From Paenibacillus sp. E222 (GTDB taxonomy: Bacteria > Bacillota > Bacilli > Paenibacillales > Paenibacillaceae): a DNA stretch of 64,000 nucleotides. This document shows, in pieces, positions 17,067 through 26,261 of this stretch. Numbering within the stretch: position 1 is the stretch's first letter; every line of letters starts with the position of its first letter. Where the stretch lies: the NCBI RefSeq assembly GCF_013401555.1, contig NZ_CP058552.1:3782001-3846000 (forward strand). The letters run 5' to 3'. The notes below the pieces were generated by a model that was not told where the DNA came from, did no database searches, and saw only the letters and a program-made list of their open reading frames with translations. The translations under genes were made by a program, and so were the position numbers.

Positions 17067-17420
17067 GTGAACTTGCATGTGGAAATGGAACATCACCGCG
17101 GGATTCTGATTGTACGATTATCCGGGGAGCTGGATCACCATACAGCTGACATGGTACGGATGCAGATGGATGAAGCCATCCAGCGCAGACAATGCGAGCA
17201 TCTGGTACTCAGCCTGAAAGATCTGCAATTCATGGACAGTTCGGGTTTGGGTGTCATTTTGGGAAGATACAAGCTCATTAAGAATAAAGGCGGCAAGATG
17301 GTTGTCTGTGATGTCAATCCGCCAGTGTATCGTTTGCTGGAAATGTCGGGTTTGTTCAAGATTATGCCGATTTACGAAAATGAGGGAACTGCTCTCTCGG
17401 GTCTGGAGGTCGTCTCATGA
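17067..17420 (+). CDS. spoIIAA: Anti-sigma F factor antagonist
   Basis: 117-residue STAS-domain protein. In its unphosphorylated form it binds SpoIIAB and frees sigma F in the forespore; SpoIIAB phosphorylates it and SpoIIE removes the phosphate. The phosphorylation site MDSSGLGV places the Ser at residue 58, the same number as in B. subtilis. Start is GTG after GGGAGGAG. The stop overlaps the spoIIAB start by 4 bases (ATGA), so the two are coupled. Confidence 0.96.
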   Translation: MNLHVEMEHHRGILIVRLSGELDHHTADMVRMQMDEAIQRRQCEHLVLSLKDLQFMDSSGLGVILGRYKLIKNKGGKMVVCDVNPPVYRLLEMSGLFKIMPIYENEGTALSGLEVVS

Positions 17421-17872
17421 ATGAAGGAACGGGGACAAATTTCATGAATCTGCAATTCGCGGCCAAGTCGGAGAACGAATCGTTCGCACGGGTGACGGTT
17501 GCTGCCTTCATCTCCCAGCTTGATCCTACGATGGACGAGCTTAGCGATCTGAAGACGGTCATTTCGGAAGCCGTAACGAACAGCATCATCCACGGTTACA
17601 ACAACAATCCGGAAGGTGTCGTGTCCATTCAAGCGGAGATTCGCGATGACATGATCACCATCATTGTGGAAGACCGCGGTGAAGGCATCGAAGATCTTGA
17701 ATTGGCGAAACAGCCGCTGTATACGTCCAAACCCGAACTTGAGCGCTCGGGCATGGGCTTCACCATTATGGAAAACTTCATGGATGAATTCGAAGTCAGC
17801 AGTGAGCCCGGCAGAGGCACCTCCATCAAGATGAAGAAAAGGATTGAATCCAAGAAAGCATTGTATAATTAG
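17417..17872 (+). CDS. spoIIAB: Anti-sigma F factor / serine kinase
   Basis: 151-residue GHKL-type kinase that holds sigma F inactive and phosphorylates SpoIIAA. The N-box is [12 protein letters not shown], the G1 box [10 protein letters not shown], and the G2 region [14 protein letters not shown], very close to the B. subtilis protein (146 residues). The ATG at 17417 overlaps spoIIAA; an internal ATG at 17444 ([12 protein letters not shown]) would align better with shorter homologues and could be the true start. Confidence 0.96.
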   Translation: MNEGTGTNFMNLQFAAKSENESFARVTVAAFISQLDPTMDELSDLKTVISEAVTNSIIHGYNNNPEGVVSIQAEIRDDMITIIVEDRGEGIEDLELAKQPLYTSKPELERSGMGFTIMENFMDEFEVSSEPGRGTSIKMKKRIESKKALYN

Positions 17873-17886
17873 GGGTTGGTGGTCTT

Positions 17887-18642
17887 ATGGATGCTGAAGT
17901 GAAACAGTCTTCACAGACCTATTTGGACGATGCCGAGGTCAAACGGCTGATTGCGCTCAGTCAGTCGGGTGACCATGTCGCACGGGATACGCTGGTGAAC
18001 TGCAACATCAGACTCGTCTGGTCCGTCGTACAACGTTTTATGAACAGGGGATATGAGCCGGAAGATCTGTTCCAGATTGGTTGTATCGGGCTGCTCAAAT
18101 CGGTGGATAAATTCGATCTCAGTTATGATGTAAAATTCTCCACCTATGCTGTCCCGATGATTATCGGAGAAATTCAGCGCTTCCTGCGGGACGACGGCAC
18201 CCTTAAGGTCAGTCGTTCACTGAAGGAGATGGCGAATAAAGTCCGCAAGAAAAGGGATGAGTTGTCCAAAAACCTGGACCGTCTGCCCACGATCAAGGAA
18301 GTAGCCGCGGAGCTGGGGGTAACCCCGGAGGAAGTTGTTTTTGCCCAAGAAGCGAACAAACCGCCAACCTCCATACATGAGACGGTGTTTGAGAATGATG
18401 GCGATCCCATTACACTAATGGACCAGATTGCCGACGAGTCTCAGGAACGGTGGTTTGACAAACTGGCGCTAAACGAAGCGATTGGCGGTCTCAGTGAACG
18501 GGAACGGCTGATTGTATATCTCCGGTATTACCGAGATCAGACTCAGTCCGAAGTCGCCAGCAGACTGGGGATATCCCAGGTGCAGGTGTCACGGCTGGAG
18601 AAAAAAATACTTCAATCCATCCGCGACCAGATCGCACAGTGA
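17887..18642 (+). CDS. sigF: RNA polymerase sporulation sigma factor F
   Basis: First forespore-specific sigma factor. 251 residues with sigma70 regions 2 (RDTLVNCNIRLVWSVV..., FQIGCIGLLKSVDKFD, FSTYAVPMIIGEIQRFLRD), 3 (DRLPTIKEVAAELGV) and 4 (ERLIVYLRYYRDQTQSEVASRLGIS). The spoIIAA-AB-sigF operon is complete with short spacing (14 bases). A terminator separates it from the following minus-strand exporter. Confidence 0.96.
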   Translation: MDAEVKQSSQTYLDDAEVKRLIALSQSGDHVARDTLVNCNIRLVWSVVQRFMNRGYEPEDLFQIGCIGLLKSVDKFDLSYDVKFSTYAVPMIIGEIQRFLRDDGTLKVSRSLKEMANKVRKKRDELSKNLDRLPTIKEVAAELGVTPEEVVFAQEANKPPTSIHETVFENDGDPITLMDQIADESQERWFDKLALNEAIGGLSERERLIVYLRYYRDQTQSEVASRLGISQVQVSRLEKKILQSIRDQIAQ

Positions 18643-18697
18643 TTTTGGATTGCAGACAACAATATTGGTGTTAAACTACCAATATACGACAACTAAC

Positions 18698-18735
18698 AAC
18701 CTTCTATCGCGCATTAATATGCGAGGAAGGTTATT
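18698..18735. terminator. Bidirectional terminator between sigF and the EamA gene
   Basis: AACCTTC and GAAGGTT enclose a further stem (TCGC.../...GCGA). Convergent genes on both sides. Confidence 0.7.
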
Positions 18736-19663
18736 TGTCGTTAGCCTGAATGGGTTTGGGACGATTCGACTGCAACAATACTATCAATCCAATGATACAT
18801 ACGGTTCCCAGCCATTGAAATAATCCAAAGGGTTCATGTAACCAGATAACAGTGGTGCCAACGGCAGCAAGTGGCTCCGCACTTCCCATTAGACTTGTTT
18901 CTTTGGCTGACAAACTTTTTAAACTTTCGATATAGAACCAGAATGCAATCATCGTCCCGAAAATAATGGTGAAGGCCAAATATCCGTAGGTTTCCAAACG
19001 CAAGCTGGCAAAGTCCAAGTTCCACGGTGGGTGGATGAGACTCAGTGCAGCACCTCCGATAATCATTGCCCAGCCGACTACCACGAGTGAATCAAACTTT
19101 TCAATCAGTTTCACGGCGTAGAGGGTATAGAAGGCAGCGGTGACTCCGGATAACAACCCCCACGAAACTGCGGGTAAAGGCACAGACAATTGGGAGAGAG
19201 AACCATTGGTCAGCAGGAGAAAACACCCGCTCAAAGCCAGAATCGCTGATATAACATCCTTTCTAGTCAGAGCAGCCTGTTTTCGCCAGATCATATAGAC
19301 CATGATCATGACTGGTGATAGATATTGAAGGAGTGTCGCCACCGCGGAGTTGCCATGTTGAATAGACGCCATGTACGTATATTGAACAGCGAGCATCCCG
19401 AGTAATCCGAAAATGATTAGCTGCAAGGCTGTTTTTTTCTGCTTCCACATATCGAAAATTTGCGAGCGCCTTGTGGTGAAGGACTGAACCGTCAGCAGCA
19501 GTATACCAGCAATCAGCAGTCGAACTGTTACAAACCAGTTGACTTCAATTCCGTATTGTTGAAACAGCTTTTGTGAAACCGTTCCACCAATTCCCCAGCA
19601 TATCGCTCCTGTAAGAACAAAGAACAGGCCAGATTTTCTAGATCTTTGAATAGATGCTTTCAT
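18731..19663 (-). CDS. EamA family (DMT superfamily) transporter
   Basis: 310-residue inner-membrane protein with about ten membrane segments in two repeated EamA halves. The first half begins [20 protein letters not shown]; the second begins near [20 protein letters not shown]. It has the pore-region signature [21 protein letters not shown] and [20 protein letters not shown]. Members export amino acids or other small metabolites; the substrate cannot be told. The ATG at 19663 follows AGGTGAGG. Divergent from an AraC regulator with 109 bases between, suggesting local control. Not part of the conserved sporulation gene order, so an insertion in this lineage. Confidence 0.88.
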   Translation of the reverse strand: MKASIQRSRKSGLFFVLTGAICWGIGGTVSQKLFQQYGIEVNWFVTVRLLIAGILLLTVQSFTTRRSQIFDMWKQKKTALQLIIFGLLGMLAVQYTYMASIQHGNSAVATLLQYLSPVMIMVYMIWRKQAALTRKDVISAILALSGCFLLLTNGSLSQLSVPLPAVSWGLLSGVTAAFYTLYAVKLIEKFDSLVVVGWAMIIGGAALSLIHPPWNLDFASLRLETYGYLAFTIIFGTMIAFWFYIESLKSLSAKETSLMGSAEPLAAVGTTVIWLHEPFGLFQWLGTVCIIGLIVLLQSNRPKPIQANDK

Positions 19664-19772
19664 GGATAGTTCCCTCACCTTAAATATAAGAATAGTGCTA
19701 TATTAAAATGAAATAGGCTATAATAATATCAATATCGCACAGATAAATATCATTATATTGAGATGAGGAAAT

Positions 19773-20663
19773 ATGCTTAAGACAGAATTCAGGATTGATC
19801 AAAACGGGAGAGAGCTGACGGAGCATCGTACGGTTACACTGCCTGTGGCATGTTATGAAACCACGATTGTACGTAATGTTCACGGGCATATTCCTTTGCA
19901 CTGGCATGATGAATTGCAGTTTGTTTTGGTTGTCCAGGGAGAAGCTCTTTTTCATGTGAATGATCAAAAGGTCATTGTGTCGCAAGGCGACGGGCTGTTT
20001 ATCAACAGTGGTTGTATGCACATGGCAGAGGAACAGGGTAAGAATGATCATTGTATTTATCTTTGCCTTAATGTTTCTCCTCATTTTGTTGTGCCTTCCG
20101 AGCTATATTTGAAGTATGTTCATCCTTATATCTCAGCAACCAATTTACCTTATCTTCATATCAAAAGGGAACTTTCCTGGGGAGCTCAAATCCTTAACGG
20201 TATTCGACATGTTAAAAAGGACCTGAATGAGCAGGCTCCATTTTACGAAATGAATGTGGCTTCAAGCCTTTTGACGATATGGAAACATCTGATTACAAGC
20301 GGATACGCGCTGGAATATGATCCATCCGAAATCATTAGAAGCAAGCGAATGAAGGACATGGTTGAATGGATTCACCTGCACTTCGCTGAACCCATCCAAT
20401 TGGAGGACATTGCAAGGGCAGGTCAGTTAAGCCGCTCGGAAACCTGCCGTTATTTTAAGCAAATGCTGAAGATAACCCCTGTGCAGTATGTAATCGATTA
20501 TCGCATCCAAAAGAGCGTGGAGCTGCTACAACTCCAGGAACGCAGTATTACCGAGATTGCTTATGAAGTTGGGTTTAATAGCACGAGCTATTTTATTAAT
20601 CAGTTTCGCAAAACCATGCAAATCACCCCGTTAAAGTTTAGAAGAGAAATGGTCAATCCATAA
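19773..20663 (+). CDS. AraC family transcriptional regulator
   Basis: 296 residues. N-terminal cupin sensor domain (HWHDELQFVLVVQGEALF, QGDGLFINSGCMHMAE, about 45-95) and a C-terminal AraC double helix-turn-helix (about 195-293), with LEDIARAGQLSRSETCRYFK and SITEIAYEVGFNSTSYFINQF. The ATG follows GAGGA. It probably regulates the divergent EamA exporter (inference from arrangement). The ligand is unknown. Confidence 0.9.
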   Translation: MLKTEFRIDQNGRELTEHRTVTLPVACYETTIVRNVHGHIPLHWHDELQFVLVVQGEALFHVNDQKVIVSQGDGLFINSGCMHMAEEQGKNDHCIYLCLNVSPHFVVPSELYLKYVHPYISATNLPYLHIKRELSWGAQILNGIRHVKKDLNEQAPFYEMNVASSLLTIWKHLITSGYALEYDPSEIIRSKRMKDMVEWIHLHFAEPIQLEDIARAGQLSRSETCRYFKQMLKITPVQYVIDYRIQKSVELLQLQERSITEIAYEVGFNSTSYFINQFRKTMQITPLKFRREMVNP

Positions 20664-20681
20664 GATGTTCTCCTCTCAATA

Positions 20682-20707
20682 AGTCGCTAAATTAGCGGCT
20701 TTTTTTG
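20682..20707 (+). terminator. Terminator after the AraC gene
   Basis: AGTCGCT and AGCGGCT pair across five bases, followed by seven T. Confidence 0.85.
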
Positions 20708-20800
20708 TTTTTTTGAATTAATCATAAAAGAAATGTAAAAGAGAAAAAGCTGTAATTAATCCAGCTAATAAAATCTTCTACTACCGTCTTCCCTGCATCA

Positions 20801-20937
20801 TTATTGCAGGCCTTTGGAAAAAAAGGGACCCGTGCAGCGGAGGGATGGAATCGGACAAAAGGAGCGAAGCGTGAGGGTTTGTCCCAAGGATACACATAAG
20901 CAACTAAGGCGGTAGATTAGACCTGAAGAAGCGAAGT
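20801..20937. repeat. Intergenic repeat A, copy 1
   Basis: About 137 bases beginning TTATTGCAGGCCTTTGG and ending CTGAAGAAGCGAAG. It recurs at 21419-21555 with few differences. Contains GGAGCGAAGCGTGAGGG and GATACACATAAGCAAC. Confidence 0.9.
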
Positions 20938-21308
20938 ATACTCGAGCGTGTCCAGAGTAAGCAATTGAGCTGTATCCTTAATGTGCGAGAGTGTGTCCTT
21001 CATGAACGAGCAAACGCTGACGAATCTGAGGCGTCTTATTCAAGGATTTGGAGCGCTCGCAGAAATCTAAGAAACCTGAGACACGTTATATCAGGATAAA
21101 CAGTCGCTTGCAGCTCTTTTTCAGGAGATTTTGGGAAATAACGTGTCTGATGTTCTTTACAATTTAAAAAGAGGGCTCAAAGGCCGAATAAGACGTCCTG
21201 TGTTCCTTAGAAAATCGTCTGACAATTCGTCAAAATCAGCCAGCCTCAACATTAAGACCTTTGGGACCCTGACATCCATTATGGTATAGGTTGTCTGAAT
21301 TTGAAGAC

Positions 21309-21385
21309 ATACACTAGTAGAAATCAAACCAAAGAATTTGGAGACAACAGCGATCGGAAGGTTGGTCTGCCATCGGAGTTTCTGG
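21309..21385. repeat. Intergenic repeat B, copy 1
   Basis: About 77 bases containing AGTAGAAATCAA, TTTGGAGACAACAGCGATCG and AAGGTTGGTCTGCC, repeated at 21617-21693. Confidence 0.88.
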
Positions 21386-21418
21386 ATGCTTTTTTCCTCA
21401 TACCTCACCCCTGAAAGT

Positions 21419-21555
21419 TTATTGCAGGCCTTTGGAAAAAAAGGGGACGCGTGCAGCGGAGGGATGGAATCGGTCAAAAGGAGCGAAGCGTGAGGGCTCG
21501 TCTAAGGATACACATAAGCAACGAAGGCGGCAGATTAGACCTGAAGAAGCGAAGC
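21419..21555. repeat. Intergenic repeat A, copy 2
   Basis: Second copy of repeat A, 618 bases after the first, same orientation. Differences are single bases (for example AAGGGGACGC for AAGGGACCC). Confidence 0.9.
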
Positions 21556-21616
21556 GTTCGCCTAAAAGCTTTCTGAAAGAAAGCTACTTCGAAAGCCTAC
21601 ACTGTCTCCGAATTTC

Positions 21617-21693
21617 TACACAAGTAGAAATCAATCAAGAAAATTTGGAGACAACAGCGATCGAAAGGTTGGTCTGCCGTCGGAGTGTCTGCG
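21617..21693. repeat. Intergenic repeat B, copy 2
   Basis: Second copy of repeat B, about 308 bases after the first, same orientation. The spacing between A and B is about 371 bases in the first pair and 61 in the second. A short fragment (ACAACAGCGACCGATGG) follows at about 21711. Confidence 0.88.
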
Positions 21694-21842
21694 TGTATCC
21701 TCCCCCCCGAACAACAGCGACCGATGGCCGATCCATCTCGAAGCGCCCGCAGGGTCCAACCAACCTTTTTCCAACCAAAATGTAATAAATTTTCACATTC
21801 TTCAAATACTAACCTAAATTACGCAGTAAAGGAGTGTTTCGG

Positions 21843-22499
21843 ATGTCCCTGACACCCACTCCAACGGTCTATGTTCGTTTGCGCAGCCGTATTCGTATCC
21901 AAAGGGGCCGAAGTATCAAGCTTGGGGATGTAGCTCACTTGCTCACCTCTCCCGAAGAACAGGAAGGGAGGATGCTTGAGCTTGAATTGATGCGTCCCGG
22001 ACCGGAGGACGGCAATCTGATCCTCATTGATATATTGCAGATTATCCCCGAGATCCGTCGTGCCTTGCCAGATGTCACCGTTGAATTAATCGGATCGGGT
22101 CATACGCTAGTTGAGGTGGTTGTGGGAAGTGGCAAGCCTTCCAAATCTCTGTTCATCCTGGTGTGGCTGCTGCTTTTCTTTGGCTCAGCATTGACCATTA
22201 TGAATTTTCATGCGGACGTAAACATGCAGGAAGTTCAGATTCGAATTGTAGAGATGATTACAGGTCGCCGGGATGAGCATCCGTATCTGTTTCAGGTGGC
22301 GTATTCCCTTGGGATCGGGTTTGGCATGGCGGTGTTTTTCAATCATTTATTCAAGAAAAAGTGGAATGAAGAACCTACCCCTTTGGAAGTGGAAATGTTC
22401 CTATATCAGCAAAATGTAGACAAGTATGTGGTGATTGAAGAAACCGAACGTATGCATGACGAGGAACGCAGGGAGATGAATGCGGATGAGCGTTCTTAA
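21843..22499 (+). CDS. spoVAA: Stage V sporulation protein AA
   Basis: Component of the SpoVA system that moves dipicolinic acid into spores and out at germination. 218 residues: a soluble N-terminal domain (TVYVRLRSRIRIQRG...GDVAHLLTSPEEQ) and two membrane segments (LFILVWLLLFFGSALTIMNF and YSLGIGFGMAVFFNHLF). The ATG at 21843 has AAAGGAG 9 bases upstream. The 3' end overlaps spoVAB. Confidence 0.88.
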   Translation: MSLTPTPTVYVRLRSRIRIQRGRSIKLGDVAHLLTSPEEQEGRMLELELMRPGPEDGNLILIDILQIIPEIRRALPDVTVELIGSGHTLVEVVVGSGKPSKSLFILVWLLLFFGSALTIMNFHADVNMQEVQIRIVEMITGRRDEHPYLFQVAYSLGIGFGMAVFFNHLFKKKWNEEPTPLEVEMFLYQQNVDKYVVIEETERMHDEERREMNADERS

Positions 22500-22908
22500 C
22501 GGAGCAATCAGCATTGTACTGGGCATTGCGGGGGGGATCGCGGTAGGGAGCGGTGTGATTGCGCTTATTCTCGTGCTTGATATGATCCCCAGACTAGCTC
22601 AGCTTACGCGGACCTACGACAAAACCCATTGGTATGAAGGGGCTTTGATTGGAGGTTCGCTGCTTGGTACCGTTGCGGATTTTTGGCACTGGAAAGTGCA
22701 TGGAGCGCTGTTGCTCAGCCCGATCATCGGACTGTTTTGCGGTGTGTTCATCGGACTGCTTGCGGCGGCACTAACTGAAGTGCTGAATGTACTGCCAGTG
22801 CTGGCGAAACGACTGGGCATGAAATCGTATTTATTTGGATTGCTGCTTGCTATGATTTTGGGGAAGATGACAGGTTCACTGTTTGACTTTTTTGTATACC
22901 AGCGTTAA
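22480..22908 (+). CDS. spoVAB: Stage V sporulation protein AB
   Basis: 142-residue polytopic membrane protein with about four hydrophobic segments (ISIVLGIAGGIAVGSGVIAL, ALLLSPIIGLFCGVFIGLLA, SYLFGLLLAMILGKMTG and others) and the SpoVAB-type segment LTRTYDKTHWYEGALIGGSL. It overlaps the end of spoVAA. The ATG at 22480 is 4 bases after GGGAG and another ATG at 22486 is 10 bases after it; either may be used. In B. subtilis spoVAC, AD, AEb and AEa follow; here spoVAF comes next. Confidence 0.87.
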   Translation: MRMSVLNGAISIVLGIAGGIAVGSGVIALILVLDMIPRLAQLTRTYDKTHWYEGALIGGSLLGTVADFWHWKVHGALLLSPIIGLFCGVFIGLLAAALTEVLNVLPVLAKRLGMKSYLFGLLLAMILGKMTGSLFDFFVYQR

Positions 22909-22934
22909 AACGTTAGGCCTAAGGAGGATGGGAA

Positions 22935-24602
22935 ATGGACGTAAGATCGGACAACGACGGGCATGACTCCAGCGAAGCAACATCCGAAGAGATGAAGCAT
23001 AAATCTCCTTATGAGATTCAGGAGGAAGAAGAAAAGAAGGCTTACGATAAAAAGAAGCAAAATGAAATGTCTGACAGTATCGAGGAATCGGTAGAATATT
23101 GGCAGGAAAACGACGATATTTCCCCTCGCATGAGTGATAACAAATATACGCTTCAGCAAGTGTTGGGACTTGGAGAGTCCTTTGATGTGAATATGAGGGA
23201 AATGGTCTTGGGTGGCAAACACGTTGGATTACTGCTGCTGACTGGGTTTGCGAAGGATGAGATTCTACTTGAAGTGTTAAAAAGGCTAACTTATCTGACA
23301 CCGGACCAAGTGTCCGGACACGCGTTGAAATCGTATTTTGAATGTTACATTCCTCATATTCAAGTTGAGCGAGTGGAGAAAATGAGCGCCGTCATTAACA
23401 AGGTCCTCACAGGCATGAGTGCCATGTTTGTCGAAGGGGACCGTTCTGTCATCATTATGGATACCCGGAGCTATCCGGTGCGTTCCCCGGAGGAACCTTC
23501 GCTGGAGAGAGTGGTGCGCGGTTCAAGAGACGGATTTACGGAGACACTTCTGACCAACGTGGCGTTAGTGCGCCGAAGAATACGGGACCCAGGATTAAAA
23601 TTTGAAATTATGCAGGTCGGACGCAGATCGCAAACGGATGTCTGTGTTGTATATATTGACGATATCGTGGACAAGGTTCAGGTGGATTCCGTTCGTGAAA
23701 AAATCAAACGAGTGAATATCGACGGCATCCCTGCTGCTGATAAGCAGCTTGAAGAAGCAATTATTAATAAGGGGTGGCACCCGTATCCATTGGTTCGTTA
23801 TTCGGAACGGCCGGATGTGACCGCTTCTCATCTGATGGAAGGGCGAGTTGTCATATTTGTAGATACTTCACCCAGTGTGATGATTCTGCCCACGACCTTT
23901 TTTGATCTGTGTGAGCATGCGGAGGAGAACAGACAGACCGCTTTTATGGGGACCTATCTGCGATGGGTACGATTCGGGGGCATTTTGATATCCCTTTTCC
24001 TGTTGCCTCTGTGGTTACTGATGGTGATTGACCCGGCGATTAAACCCGTTGGTATGGAATTTATCGGTCCACATAAAAATGCAGAGCTTCCTCTAATTCT
24101 ACAGTTCCTTCTCATTGAATTTGGGGTCGATTTATTACGGATGGCGGCTGTTCATACGCCCACGCCACTCGCGTCGGCCATGGGGTTGATTGCAGCGATT
24201 CTGGTTGGAGATATCGCTGTGAAAACGGGTTATTTTGTGGATGAAGTTGTACTGTATATGGCGATAGCCGCAATTGGCATGTTTGCAACTCCCAGTTATG
24301 AGCTTGGATTGGCCAATCGCTTGGTGAGGTTGTTTTTGCTGGTGGCCGTGGCGATTTTCAAGGTCCCTGGCTTCGTAGTCGGGACGACGTTCATTATTGT
24401 GGCTCTCACCTTGCATCGCTCCTACAACTCTTCGTATCTCTGGCCATTCATACCGTTTAATGCAAAGGCTTTGGGTAACTTTTTGTTCCGTTTGCCGCTG
24501 TTGGAAAATAAAAAACGTCCTTCAATCAACAAAACGCGTGACAATACCAAAATGGACAATGATCCGGACGGGGAACTGCAAAAAAGTAAAAAACACAAAT
24601 GA
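22935..24602 (+). CDS. spoVAF: SpoVAF / GerA family spore germination protein
   Basis: 555 residues, related to the A subunits of germinant receptors. A hydrophilic, highly charged N-terminus (HKSPYEIQEEEEKKAYDKKK) leads to the soluble GerA-type domain (VEYWQENDDISPR, LLTGFAKDEILLEVLKRL, VEGDRSVIIMDTRSYPVRSPEEPSLE). About five membrane helices follow (VRFGGILISLFLLPLWLLMV, FLLIEFGVDLLRMAAVHTPTP, MGLIAAILVGDIAVKTGYF). Close spacing after spoVAB and its length support SpoVAF rather than a free-standing gerA. AAGGAGG precedes the ATG. Confidence 0.88.
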   Translation: MDVRSDNDGHDSSEATSEEMKHKSPYEIQEEEEKKAYDKKKQNEMSDSIEESVEYWQENDDISPRMSDNKYTLQQVLGLGESFDVNMREMVLGGKHVGLLLLTGFAKDEILLEVLKRLTYLTPDQVSGHALKSYFECYIPHIQVERVEKMSAVINKVLTGMSAMFVEGDRSVIIMDTRSYPVRSPEEPSLERVVRGSRDGFTETLLTNVALVRRRIRDPGLKFEIMQVGRRSQTDVCVVYIDDIVDKVQVDSVREKIKRVNIDGIPAADKQLEEAIINKGWHPYPLVRYSERPDVTASHLMEGRVVIFVDTSPSVMILPTTFFDLCEHAEENRQTAFMGTYLRWVRFGGILISLFLLPLWLLMVIDPAIKPVGMEFIGPHKNAELPLILQFLLIEFGVDLLRMAAVHTPTPLASAMGLIAAILVGDIAVKTGYFVDEVVLYMAIAAIGMFATPSYELGLANRLVRLFLLVAVAIFKVPGFVVGTTFIIVALTLHRSYNSSYLWPFIPFNAKALGNFLFRLPLLENKKRPSINKTRDNTKMDNDPDGELQKSKKHK

Positions 24603-24706
24603 TCTGCCGAAAAATCCATTCTTCTCATTTTCTAATTTGATATACTGGTGTAAAATCATTGGAATAACAGCTGTTCCAGTATATAAAAAAGTGAGGAATG
24701 CAGATT

Positions 24707-26038
24707 ATGTATTTACATGGTACAAGTAAAATAAATGCACAGGGACATCTGGAAATTGGCGGAGTCGATACAACCGACTTGAAAGCACAATTTGGAACTC
24801 CCCTGTATGTTGTGGACGAGCAATTGGTTCGTGAGCGCTGCAGAGAGTACATGGAAGCGTTCCGTGCTTCAGGTCTGGGCTTCCAGGTTGCTTATGCAAG
24901 TAAAGCATTCTGCGTAATGGCGATGTGTGCCCTTGCTGCGGAAGAAGGACTTTCCCTGGATGTTGTATCCGATGGTGAATTGTTCACCGCACTGCAAGCC
25001 GGTTTCCCGGCAGAGCGTATTCACTTCCACGGCAACAACAAAACGCTGGAAGAGATCGAAATGGCGCTTGATGCAGAGATTGGCTGCTTCGTTGTGGATA
25101 ACTTCAATGAACTGCACTTGCTGCAAGCTGTAGCCGCAGACAAAAATCGCAAAGTTAACATTTTGCTGCGTGTGACGCCTGGTGTTGAAGCGCATACGCA
25201 TGAATATATCTCGACAGGACAAACGGATTCCAAATTTGGTTTCGATATCGGAAACGGAACGGCATTTGAAGCCATTGAATTGGCTTCCAAGCAGTCAAAT
25301 CTGGTATTGCTCGGTGTACATTCACACATCGGATCACAAATCTTCGAAGTTGAAGGCTTCCAAATGGCCGTTCAACGCGTTGCTGAGTTTGCAGCAGCTG
25401 TGTATGAGCGTCTTAACGTGGCATTCAAAGTGGTTAATCTGGGCGGTGGCTTCGGTATCCGCTATATTGATGGAGATACACCACTTGAAGTTTCACAATA
25501 CGTAAAAGCCATCACGGATGCGGTGAAAAATCATTTTGCTCAAATCGGCTATGCTGTGCCTGAGATCTGGGTTGAACCAGGCCGCAGCATTGTAGGTGAA
25601 GCGGGAACAACACTCTATACCGTTGGAACAAGCAAAGATATTCCAGGGGTTCGTAAATACGTTGCTGTGGATGGTGGAATGACAGACAATCCACGTCCAG
25701 CACTGTATGAGTCCAAATATGAAGCTGTATTGGCAAACCGTGCAAATGAGGCTGCTCAGGAAACGGTATCTGTTGCTGGTAAATGCTGTGAGAGTGGTGA
25801 TATGCTGATCTGGGATCTGGACCTGCCTAAAGTGCAAAGCGGCGATCTGCTCGCAGTAGCTTGCACAGGCGCGTACAACTACTCTATGGCAAGCAACTAC
25901 AACCGGATTCGTCGTCCGGCAGTGGTATTTGTCAAAGACGGTCAAGGCGATGTTGTCGTACGCCGTGAGACGTATCAGGATATCATCCAGAATGACCTGG
26001 TGCCTGAGCGCATTGCAAAGCAACCAGTTACCCGTTAA
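24707..26038 (+). CDS. lysA: Diaminopimelate decarboxylase
   Basis: Last step of lysine synthesis: meso-diaminopimelate to lysine, PLP-dependent. 443 residues with the PLP lysine in VAYASKAFC, HSHIGSQI, the GGGFGI phosphate-binding loop, EPGRSIVGEAG and the C-terminal active-site motif CCESGD. The ATG at 24707 (MYLHG) has GAGGA about 10 bases upstream; an ATG at 24698 overlaps the ribosome site. lysA next to spoVA genes and ppiB is the B. subtilis order. I see no lysine riboswitch in the 100 bases before it. Confidence 0.95.
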   Translation: MYLHGTSKINAQGHLEIGGVDTTDLKAQFGTPLYVVDEQLVRERCREYMEAFRASGLGFQVAYASKAFCVMAMCALAAEEGLSLDVVSDGELFTALQAGFPAERIHFHGNNKTLEEIEMALDAEIGCFVVDNFNELHLLQAVAADKNRKVNILLRVTPGVEAHTHEYISTGQTDSKFGFDIGNGTAFEAIELASKQSNLVLLGVHSHIGSQIFEVEGFQMAVQRVAEFAAAVYERLNVAFKVVNLGGGFGIRYIDGDTPLEVSQYVKAITDAVKNHFAQIGYAVPEIWVEPGRSIVGEAGTTLYTVGTSKDIPGVRKYVAVDGGMTDNPRPALYESKYEAVLANRANEAAQETVSVAGKCCESGDMLIWDLDLPKVQSGDLLAVACTGAYNYSMASNYNRIRRPAVVFVKDGQGDVVVRRETYQDIIQNDLVPERIAKQPVTR

Positions 26039-26068
26039 TTAAAGGATATCTAACGGAGCTCTATTATG

Positions 26069-26107
26069 AAGAAGACAAAAAAGGACACTCCTTTTTTGTC
26101 TTCTTTT
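26069..26107 (+). terminator. Terminator after lysA
   Basis: A long perfect stem (AAGAAGACAAAAAAGGA and its complement) with a 3-base loop. Confidence 0.85.
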
Positions 26108-26149
26108 GCATCTTTAGGGCAGGATTTTGAAAAAATCTTGCTGATTATT

Positions 26150-26178
26150 TTGCGATCAATCCATTTTCAGTGTACACT
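26150..26178 (+). promoter_or_regulatory. Candidate sigma A promoter of ppiB
   Basis: TTGCGA, a 17-base spacer and TACACT, ending about 84 bases before the ppiB start. Confidence 0.5.
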
Positions 26179-26261
26179 AAGAAAAGTGCTATAAAGCTTG
26201 GCCCAGGGTCATGCGTTCTGGCACCATTAACGATGGTCAATACGAAAGGAGTCATTTACAT

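Larger units (their letters stand above)
20708..21842. other. Gene-free interval with duplicated repeats
   Basis: About 1.1 kb without a credible gene; open frames here are short and lack ribosome sites or recognisable products. It holds repeats A1, B1, A2 and B2 (listed separately). An inverted repeat (GACACGTTAT at 21080-21089, ATAACGTGTC at 21138-21147) sits in the spacer between A1 and B1. The spoVA promoter should lie at its right end, but I could not assign one with confidence. Confidence 0.7.

Noticed and set aside
21432..21785. 117-residue frame across repeats A2 and B2
   Set aside because: Spans the repeats, very basic and low complexity, and no ribosome site; the equivalent frame is broken in the first repeat pair.
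21781..21811. Possible sigma G promoter of spoVAA
   Set aside because: AATACTA resembles the -10 element, but the best -35 match is 18 bases away, too far for sigma G.
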